Origin: GWB1-37-8 sp964603935
GTDB taxonomy: Bacteria; Patescibacteriota; Microgenomatia; Levybacterales; UBA12049
Direction: 5' to 3'
NCBI GenBank assembly: GCA_964603935.1
Contig: CAZRWL010000030.1
Coordinates: forward strand, 1 to 9,431
Length of the DNA: 9,431 nt
Shown here: piece after piece, positions 4,861-9,431 of the stretch
Layout of the letters: each line of letters opens with the position of its first letter
How positions within the stretch are numbered: position 1 is the stretch's first letter
Translations under genes and position numbers: made by a program
Notes under the pieces: model-generated
Told to the model about the DNA's origin: nothing
Databases searched by the model: none
What the model saw: only the letters and a program-made list of their open reading frames with translations

Positions 4861-6256
4861 CTGTTGGGTTTTGTGGGTTCTGCGAAGCTCTGAAAACTTC
4901 AAATGTTCTTCGTCTTTCTTCTTCTGATGCAATTCTCGCTTTTGCCTCTAAGTAATATCTGATTATTTCATCTCTAATTTCAGGTCTTGCAACAGCAATA
5001 AATAAAGGAACTGAGCCTTCAGAGTAGAGTTTGTGATTTTGTATTATTTCATCAGGATTGAATTTAAATTCTTCAAATGTTCCGTCTTCATGAACAGAGA
5101 CGATTGGGCATCCTGCTGCAAGAGCCAAAGGAAGACCAGGGATGATTTCCGACAAAGGCTCATTTCTCATAACATAAGCATCAATTGCTCCTGATGCCAA
5201 AAGCGCATAAATAAACGCTCCTCCTCCCGGATAAAGATAACCTTTCTGATGCATATCTCCAACCAATACCCCAAAATCTTTAAAGAATTCCAAAGAATAT
5301 TCTTTCTCGCCCAAGAAAGAGGCTAAAGTAGATTCTTTATTTTTGAGGGTGATTCTTTCAGATTTCTCAATTGGTTTTCTTTCGGGTTCTCGTCTTTGAT
5401 TTTCATCAAAGGCTGCCTGTTCTCTTTTGGCCCTTTCTTCAATATCGGAAATTTGTTTGATGTTTTCAACAAACTGTCTTAATTCAGGGGTTGCATTGAT
5501 CATTTCTGTTCTTGCTTGCAATATTCTCTGTTCGGTCTCAATACTTTCCGCAGAACGTTCCTGGTTTGGTTGCGTAATTTTAAGTTCGGCTATTCGTTTA
5601 TCAATTTCCGCAAGTCTTTTAATTTGTTCCGGGACAAGAATAGTCAGTTCGTTTTTTCTCTGCAGCAATCTGATGTGATCTTTTAGAGATATTTCTTTTC
5701 TTTGAGCGAATGCTTGTTCGTCTAATGTCTTTTGCTCAAAATCCCACATGAAAGTTTGTCCATCCATCGCAACATATGCTCTTTTTCTTATTATGTCTCC
5801 GACGACTGCTCCGATAGGCTTACCTTCTTTGTCCCAAATGCTCATAACGGTATAGGGAGGAATATCAAGACCTTTTTTGTACGGACTTGAGTTGTCAAAG
5901 GGATCTGTAGTTACCAAGAATTTTTCTCCGTTGGGATTGCCGTTGGTAAAAATAGTTGGTTCAGGCGTTCCTTCAGAAACAAGAACCGCAGGCAAATGAG
6001 CTTCCCTAATTGCCGCTTTTAAAATATTTTCTGCCGGTTGATCTACCCCTATTTGTTCTTCACCAGGTCTGCCTTCCTGAGTAGAAGCTATAACTTGTCT
6101 TCCTCTGCCAAGCCTTACTTCTTCATGAAGGGCAGGGATAGCGCGTTGCGCAAATAAAAGCAGAACTCTACCTGCCCTGCTTACAAGTTCTTCATGAGAT
6201 GGCTCTTTTATTGACAATTCTCCTTGTCCTGGGCCGCCTCCTGATTCAATAGTCAT
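4853..6256 (-). CDS. inositol-monophosphatase/FBPase-superfamily protein with helical insertion
   Basis: A 467-residue protein with a split phosphatase fold of the Mg-dependent, Li-sensitive FIG superfamily. From ATG 6256, metal-site motifs appear in order: VDQPAE (Asp72), LVSEG (Glu95), TTDPFDNSS (Asp118, Asp121) and, late, LSEIIPGLPLALAAGCPIVS (residues 368-387), which stands where family members have WDxAAG; the third-metal Asp is Glu370 here. Between the halves, residues about 175-315 form a charged, mostly helical segment rich in Glu, Lys, Arg and Gln (QIKRLAEIDKRIAELKI), likely a coiled coil. Family members are usually 250-330 residues, so this insertion explains the length. No signal peptide. 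An ATG at 6331 would add 25 residues but would run over the promoter and dyad, so 6256 is preferred; the -10 then gives a leaderless mRNA. Substrate unknown (sugar phosphate, inositol phosphate or PAP are all possible). Confidence 0.75.
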   Translation of the reverse strand: MTIESGGGPGQGELSIKEPSHEELVSRAGRVLLLFAQRAIPALHEEVRLGRGRQVIASTQEGRPGEEQIGVDQPAENILKAAIREAHLPAVLVSEGTPEPTIFTNGNPNGEKFLVTTDPFDNSSPYKKGLDIPPYTVMSIWDKEGKPIGAVVGDIIRKRAYVAMDGQTFMWDFEQKTLDEQAFAQRKEISLKDHIRLLQRKNELTILVPEQIKRLAEIDKRIAELKITQPNQERSAESIETEQRILQARTEMINATPELRQFVENIKQISDIEERAKREQAAFDENQRREPERKPIEKSERITLKNKESTLASFLGEKEYSLEFFKDFGVLVGDMHQKGYLYPGGGAFIYALLASGAIDAYVMRNEPLSEIIPGLPLALAAGCPIVSVHEDGTFEEFKFNPDEIIQNHKLYSEGSVPLFIAVARPEIRDEIIRYYLEAKARIASEEERRRTFEVFRASQNPQNPTAS

Positions 6257-6262
6257 AAAAGT

Positions 6263-6291
6263 TTTATAACACAAAACAGACAATTTGTCTG
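6263..6291 (-). promoter_or_regulatory. leaderless promoter of the FIG-family gene
   Basis: Minus strand: CAGACA (6291-6286) as a partial -35, a 17-bp spacer, then TATAAA (6268-6263). Seven bases on, +1 falls at 6256, the A of the ATG. Confidence 0.55.
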
Positions 6292-6294
6292 TTT
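6274..6294. promoter_or_regulatory. 21-bp perfect dyad in the divergent control region
   Basis: Arms AAACAGACAA and TTGTCTGTTT are perfectly complementary around a single central base. The site covers the -35 and much of the spacer of the minus-strand promoter at 6263-6291 and lies 24 bp upstream of the -35 of the plus-strand promoter. Position and symmetry are those of a repressor operator. The cognate regulator is unknown and no regulator gene is adjacent. Confidence 0.6.
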
Positions 6295-6317
6295 GGCAGG
6301 TTACTATAACATACTGC

Positions 6318-6346
6318 TTGATATTTAGCAAGTTTGATGTTAAAGT
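6318..6346 (+). promoter_or_regulatory. promoter of the HD/CBS-methyltransferase/DUF5667 operon
   Basis: TTGATA (6318-6323), a 17-bp spacer, then TAAAGT (6341-6346). The predicted start near 6353 is four bases before the ATG at 6357, again nearly leaderless and without a Shine-Dalgarno site. Confidence 0.55.
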
Positions 6347-6356
6347 AAAAGCGCTT

Positions 6357-6962
6357 ATGATCTCAAAGAAAATAAATTATCTTGATTTTTTCAAGACAGT
6401 CGGGAAGTCAAAGAGGCTGTTGCGTACGGGTTTTGTCAGGGAAGGAATGAAAAATCCCGAAAGTGTCGCAGAGCATTCTTTCAGAGCAGGAGTCATAGCA
6501 ATGGTATTAGCGGATAAGCTGGACTGCAGTCTTGACAAAGAAAAATTAGTAAAGATGGCTTTAATTCATGATATAGGAGAGATAGTAACAGGAGATATTG
6601 TTATTCAGAGAGGAGAAGTTCTAGATCTGAAATTACGAGACGGCAAGGAGGTGCAAGAAAGAATTGGAATAAAACAGATTTTCAACAAGATTGCGGAGGG
6701 GAATATATATAGCAGCATTTTTGAAGAGATGATTGAAAGAAAGAGTCCGGAGGCGAAAGTGTTTTGGCAGTTTGATAAGCTGGAAATGGCATTTACAGCG
6801 CTTGAATATGAAGAAGAGCAGGGAAAACAGCTGGAAGAGTTTTTTCTGGATGCTAATACTCACATGAAAGAACCGTTATTGAAAAAAATCCTTAAGGAAA
6901 TTATAAATAGCAGAAAAGCAGAATACAGGAGAAGCTTAAACAAAAAACTAGGTATTAATTAA
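6357..6962 (+). CDS. HD-domain hydrolase, YfbR/HDDC2-like 5'-nucleotidase
   Basis: A 201-residue metal-dependent phosphohydrolase of the HD superfamily, closest in pattern to YfbR/HDDC2 5'-deoxynucleotidases that dephosphorylate deoxynucleoside monophosphates. Signature residues: KNPESVAEHSFRAG (His40), ALIHDIGEIVTGD (His71-Asp72, Glu75, Asp80) and the late QFDKLEMAFTALEY (Asp130), completing the H...HD...D metal set. The first motif follows GFVREGM, as the family's arginine-rich lead-in does. ATG 6357 is preferred to 6285 because the extra residues would be coded across the operator and promoter. It is the first gene of a three-gene run; only one base separates its TAA from the next ATG. The fold and metal site are secure; deoxynucleotide specificity is inferred. 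Confidence 0.85.
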   Translation: MISKKINYLDFFKTVGKSKRLLRTGFVREGMKNPESVAEHSFRAGVIAMVLADKLDCSLDKEKLVKMALIHDIGEIVTGDIVIQRGEVLDLKLRDGKEVQERIGIKQIFNKIAEGNIYSSIFEEMIERKSPEAKVFWQFDKLEMAFTALEYEEEQGKQLEEFFLDANTHMKEPLLKKILKEIINSRKAEYRRSLNKKLGIN

Positions 6963-6963
6963 T

Positions 6964-8226
6964 ATGAAAGTTGCTGAGGTAATGTCTAAACATGTTGACT
7001 TTGTTTCTGAAAACACAAAAGTAGAGAAGCTTTCTCTCTTAATTTTTGGCCGCGGTATTAATGGCGTCCCTGTTTGCCGAAATAGAAAAGTTGTAGGGTT
7101 TGTTACGGAACGGGATATCTTATCTAAATTTTATCCTTCGATCCAAGAGTACGTAGAAGACCCTTTCCATTCTTCGGATTTTGAGGGAATGGAAAAAAAA
7201 GTACATGAAATTTTTGAAATGAGCGCTGACCAAATCATGAGTAAAAATCCTACAACTGTTACTCCTGAGACTCCTCTTCTTCGCGCTCAGTCTCTCATGT
7301 TTATTGAAAAAGTAGGAAGACTTCCTGTTGTAGACGACAAGGGAAATCTGGTTGGAATTATCGCTAAAGGAGATATATTCAGGGCATTAATTGGAGATAA
7401 GCTTCTTTTTACAGAAGATGAGGAATACAATGATTGGCTATCCAAAACTTATTACGCTTCTGTTGATACGGAAAATCGGTTAAAACATGAAATGCCAGAT
7501 ATCCTGAAGCTATTTAAGGAAAATAATATAAAATCCGTTTTAGATATTGGCTGCGGAACCGGCGACCATGTAATTGAGCTTGCGCGAAAAGGATTTACGG
7601 CAGTTGGAATAGACAGAAGCAGAGGAATGATCTCCGAATGTAACAGAAAAAAACAATTGGTTTCAGAAGAAGTAAAAAAAAGAGTCAAGTTTTATTGCGG
7701 AGATTTCGAAGAAAAAATGTCGAATTTTAAGGAAAAATTTGATGCGGCGCTTTTTACCGGCAACACGATTCCTCATAATCCGCATAGATATAAAGAGGTA
7801 ATAAGGAAGGCAGCCGATGTTCTTTCCAAAAATGGGATAATGTTTTTTCAGATTACGAATTTCGAGAAGGTTCTTAAAGTTAGTAAAAGATTTTTGAGTT
7901 TTAATTTTACAAAAGTTAAAGAAGAAAAAAATAGGGAATATGGTTTTTTGGAATTTTATGATGAGCCAAATGAAAAAGAAGATACTATTCTAAAAACATT
8001 CGCAATACTTAAAAGCGATGGGAAGAGATGGAAGTCCTCAGGAGTCAGAAATTCTTTGATGGCATATGTAACAAAGGATAATATAAGGAAAATATTGGAA
8101 AAAAGCGGATTTTCGAAAATATCATTTTATGGAGGGAGTTTCGACGGAAGAAACTGGGATTATCTTCTCAGAAAGCCTTTTGATCCGTTAAATAGCGATT
8201 GGCTTAATGTTGTAGCGAGAAGATGA
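6964..8226 (+). CDS. CBS-pair / SAM-dependent methyltransferase fusion
   Basis: A 420-residue fusion. Residues 1-145 hold a CBS pair: CBS1 with VAEVMSKHVDFVSENTKV and GINGVPVCRNRKVVGFVTERDIL, CBS2 with ADQIMSKNPTTVTPETPLL and GRLPVVDDKGNLVGIIAKGDIFR. CBS pairs usually bind adenine nucleotides or SAM and regulate attached domains. Residues about 165-420 are a class I methyltransferase: motif I SVLDIGCGTGD (191-201), an acidic ribose contact at Asp217 (GIDRS), YCGDFEE (Asp247), FTGNTIPHNPHRY, and IMFFQITNF; the last third is substrate-specific and unrecognised. No transmembrane segment. The gene sits one base from each neighbour, so it is cotranscribed with the HD nucleotidase and the secreted DUF5667 protein. 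The combination suggests a methyltransferase gated by nucleotide or SAM level; the target is unknown. Confidence 0.88.
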   Translation: MKVAEVMSKHVDFVSENTKVEKLSLLIFGRGINGVPVCRNRKVVGFVTERDILSKFYPSIQEYVEDPFHSSDFEGMEKKVHEIFEMSADQIMSKNPTTVTPETPLLRAQSLMFIEKVGRLPVVDDKGNLVGIIAKGDIFRALIGDKLLFTEDEEYNDWLSKTYYASVDTENRLKHEMPDILKLFKENNIKSVLDIGCGTGDHVIELARKGFTAVGIDRSRGMISECNRKKQLVSEEVKKRVKFYCGDFEEKMSNFKEKFDAALFTGNTIPHNPHRYKEVIRKAADVLSKNGIMFFQITNFEKVLKVSKRFLSFNFTKVKEEKNREYGFLEFYDEPNEKEDTILKTFAILKSDGKRWKSSGVRNSLMAYVTKDNIRKILEKSGFSKISFYGGSFDGRNWDYLLRKPFDPLNSDWLNVVARR

Positions 8227-8227
8227 T

Positions 8228-8776
8228 ATGAGGAAAATTTGCTATCTGGTTTTTTTTGTAATCTTTTTGCTAGGTTTTAATATCTCTTTTGTTTATTCAA
8301 AAGGCTCGGAGACACCTTCTAGTCCGGCGCAGGAAATAAATTATGAGCTGCCGTATCCGGGGCTTTTGCCGGATAACCCCTTATATTTTTTAAGAGCAAT
8401 AAGAGACAGGGCTGTAAGTTTTCTCATATCCGATCCCAAAAAGAAAGCGGAGTTTAATTTGCTGCAGGCAGACAAAAGATTAAATGCCGGCATATACCTT
8501 TTTGATAAAAGAAAAGTTGATTTGAGCATTTCAACTGTTTCAAAAGCGGAAAACTATTTCGAGGAAGCTTTAGAAAAAGCAAAAGAAGCGGCTAAACAGG
8601 GGATGAGCATTTCAGATATTGCGGGCAAACTCAAAGATTCTTCAAAAAAACATCAGAAAGAAATTTACTTACTTTCTCAAAAATCTCCTCAAAATTTAAG
8701 GGGCAATTTTGACAGTCAGCAAGAAAGAGCGGCTAAGTTTGAAATAGAGGCTGAGTCATTAAGGCTAAAATATTAG
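8228..8776 (+). CDS. secreted DUF5667-like protein
   Basis: A 182-residue exported protein. Residues 1-24 form a signal peptide (MRKIC, a long hydrophobic core, then VYSKG). The mature part begins with a Pro-rich stretch and the recognisable core YELPYPGLLPDNPLYFLRAI, then SDPKKKAEFNLLQADKRLNAG, the hallmark of the DUF5667 family common in Patescibacteria and some Gram-positives. The rest is helical and charged (residues 85-180; KAENYFEEALEKAKEAAKQG). No membrane anchor follows, so it is probably released or bound to the envelope. Function is unknown. It is the last gene of the operon with the HD nucleotidase and CBS-methyltransferase, starting one base after the methyltransferase TGA. A weak AGAAG lies before the ATG. 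Confidence 0.8.
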   Translation: MRKICYLVFFVIFLLGFNISFVYSKGSETPSSPAQEINYELPYPGLLPDNPLYFLRAIRDRAVSFLISDPKKKAEFNLLQADKRLNAGIYLFDKRKVDLSISTVSKAENYFEEALEKAKEAAKQGMSISDIAGKLKDSSKKHQKEIYLLSQKSPQNLRGNFDSQQERAAKFEIEAESLRLKY

Positions 8777-8900
8777 AATAATACGCTTTAAATGAAAACA
8801 TTTTTTCTCCAACAAAAGCTTCCTACTTTTTATTAAAAAAAACATAGAGGAAAACGAGGCTAAAAAACCTCTTGATCTCTTTTGATATAGAAATTTCTAG
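8777..8900. other. intergenic tail with a weak terminator candidate
   Basis: No gene is visible here. A short hairpin, GAGG / CCTC around CTAAAAAA at about 8857-8872, is followed by a T-rich stretch (about 8880-8883). It could end transcription of the preceding operon but is too short to call firmly. The rest is featureless A/T-rich sequence. Confidence 0.3.
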
Positions 8901-8929
8901 TTGACACAATAGATTTAGGGCTTTAAGAT
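8901..8929 (+). promoter_or_regulatory. nrdR promoter
   Basis: TTGACA (8901-8906), a 17-bp spacer, then TAAGAT (8924-8929). The start would lie near 8936, giving a 132-nt leader that contains the palindromic element. This is the only first gene here with a strong -35 and a long leader besides the TrpR-like gene. Confidence 0.6.
8904..8919 (+). promoter_or_regulatory. NrdR box 1 (degenerate)
   Basis: ACACAATAGATTTAGG agrees with the NrdR box consensus (acaCwAtATaTwGtGt) at 12 of 16 positions by eye, best in the left half-site. It overlaps the -35 of the nrdR promoter. Confidence 0.5.
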
Positions 8930-8937
8930 ACGCATGT

Positions 8938-8953
8938 ACACTATTAGTAGTGT
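8938..8953 (+). promoter_or_regulatory. NrdR box 2 (near-perfect dyad)
   Basis: ACACTATTAGTAGTGT has perfect 6-bp half-sites ACACTA / TAGTGT and matches the NrdR box consensus at 13 of 16 positions, failing only at the centre. It lies just after the predicted start. Spacing to box 1 is 34 bp, about three helical turns, the usual paired arrangement for this regulator. Confidence 0.75.
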
Positions 8954-8968
8954 TTGAACGTTTATCGG

Positions 8969-9056
8969 TGTCATGCTGAACTCGTTTCAGCATCTCAGTC
9001 CATCATAAAGAGTTCTGCCTGCTGGCAGGAGATCCCGAAACGAGTTCGGGATGACA
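8969..9056 (+). repeat. double-hairpin palindromic element upstream of nrdR
   Basis: Second copy of the element found in gapA, 88 bp between TGTCAT and ATGACA ends. The left half folds as TGCTGAA / TTCAGCA, the right half as TCCCGAA / TTCGGGA, and the two halves are also complementary to each other over 28 bases with four mismatches. Between them is a small TGCC / GGCA hairpin. The element occupies most of the predicted nrdR leader and ends 11 bases before the ATG. Confidence 0.88.
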
Positions 9057-9067
9057 TTGATTTTCGT

Positions 9068-9431
9068 ATGAAGTGTCCATATTGCGGATCCGGCGAAACA
9101 GAAGTAGTTGAGACAAGAGCTTCGGAAGACGTGGACACTATTAGAAGAAGAAGAGAATGTTTGGGATGCAAAAAAAGATTTACGACTTACGAAAGAATAG
9201 AAAATGTTAATCTGGTGGTTATAAAAAAAGACGGGAAAAGAGAACAATTTGACAGGGACAAATTAAAAAGCGGGATAATCCGCAGTTGCGAAAAAACAAA
9301 AGTTTCAATTGACGCAATTGAAAAAATAGTAACGGAAGTTGAAAGGGAATTAAGGGGAGGAGAGAGCGTTGAAGTGGAAAGTAAAAAAATAGGGCAAATG
9401 GTTGCCTTAAGACTTAAAAAAATTGATAAAG
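9068..9431 (+). CDS. nrdR: transcriptional repressor NrdR, 3' end cut by window edge
   Basis: NrdR represses ribonucleotide reductase genes in response to ATP/dATP. The first 121 of about 150 residues are visible. The N-terminal zinc ribbon is MKCPYCGSGETEVVETRAS, then RRRRECLGCKKRFTTYERIE, with the four Cys at residues 3, 6, 31 and 34. The ATP-cone follows from about residue 49 (VVIKKDGKREQFDRDKLKSG, then CEKTKVSIDAIEKIV). ATG 9068 gives the canonical MKCPYCG start; no Shine-Dalgarno site precedes it. Two NrdR-box-like sites upstream (8904-8919, 8938-8953) suggest autoregulation, possibly of a longer operon reaching reductase genes beyond the window. The palindromic repeat stands between those sites and the start codon. 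Confidence 0.97.
   Translation, partial: MKCPYCGSGETEVVETRASEDVDTIRRRRECLGCKKRFTTYERIENVNLVVIKKDGKREQFDRDKLKSGIIRSCEKTKVSIDAIEKIVTEVERELRGGESVEVESKKIGQMVALRLKKIDK

Noticed and set aside
6274..6294. LexA (SOS) box
   Set aside because: The dyad lacks the CGAAC/GTTCG or CTGT-N8-ACAG half-sites of known LexA operators; called only a generic operator.
6257..6331. N-terminal extension of the FIG-family gene to ATG 6331
   Set aside because: It would translate across a perfect 21-bp dyad and a -10 box and adds residues with no family match.
6285..6356. N-terminal extension of the HD gene to 6285
   Set aside because: It would be coded by the operator and promoter; the family sequence begins after ATG 6357.
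8857..8883. Strong intrinsic terminator after the DUF5667 gene
   Set aside because: The stem is only about four base pairs with an A-rich loop, so it is noted only as a weak candidate.
8987..9247. Minus-strand open frame over the repeat and the start of nrdR
   Set aside because: Its C-terminal end is the translation of the palindromic element (VIPNSFRDL) and the rest is antisense to the NrdR zinc ribbon.
1..9431. Alternative genetic code with TGA as glycine
   Set aside because: gapA and the CBS-methyltransferase end in TGA at their natural C-termini and are immediately followed by new start codons; no internal TGA occurs in the conserved genes.

Overview
The window looks like a stretch of chromosome from an uncultivated, AT-rich bacterium, most likely a member of the Patescibacteria / Candidate Phyla Radiation and perhaps Microgenomates-like. 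That placement is inference. It rests on very tight gene packing, the set of small accessory proteins (TrpR-like regulator, BrnT/BrnA, DUF5667-type secreted protein), glycolytic genes carrying low-complexity in-frame insertions, and a run of ten Ns that marks a draft assembly. TGA is used as a stop (for example at 4265 and 8224), so this is not a lineage that reads TGA as glycine.

Layout. 1-1104: phosphoglycerate kinase (pgk), cut by the left edge, with three heptanucleotide-type repeat insertions translated in frame. 1105-3082: an accessory block between pgk and gapA. It holds a TrpR/YerC-like regulator with a palindrome in front of it, a 47-residue ribbon-helix-helix protein followed by a possible toxin remnant, a short second copy of the pgk 3' end, an unrecognised 166-residue protein, and a BrnT/BrnA toxin-antitoxin pair with a clear promoter and operator. 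3134-4860: gapA, with a palindromic repeat inside its coding sequence that also holds the assembly gap, overlapping a CMP-kinase-like gene. 4853-6256 (minus strand): an inositol-monophosphatase/FBPase-superfamily protein interrupted by a long charged helical segment. 6357-8776: a compact three-gene operon of HD-domain nucleotidase, CBS-pair/methyltransferase fusion, and secreted DUF5667-like protein. 8777-9067: the nrdR control region, with a promoter, two NrdR-box-like sites and a second copy of the palindromic repeat. 9068-9431: nrdR, cut by the right edge.

How it fits together. pgk and gapA are lower glycolysis. The kinase-like protein, the HD nucleotidase and NrdR all concern nucleotide pools. 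Three structural themes run through the window. First, repeats inserted into essential coding sequences without breaking the frame (heptamers in pgk, a double-hairpin element in gapA). Second, several transcription units whose predicted promoter places the start of transcription on, or within about four bases of, the start codon, implying leaderless mRNAs, while an internal operon gene (brnA) has a perfect Shine-Dalgarno site. Third, near-perfect dyads in most of the control regions (1566-1587, 3090-3108, 6274-6294, 8938-8953). No rRNA, tRNA, CRISPR array or transposase was found.
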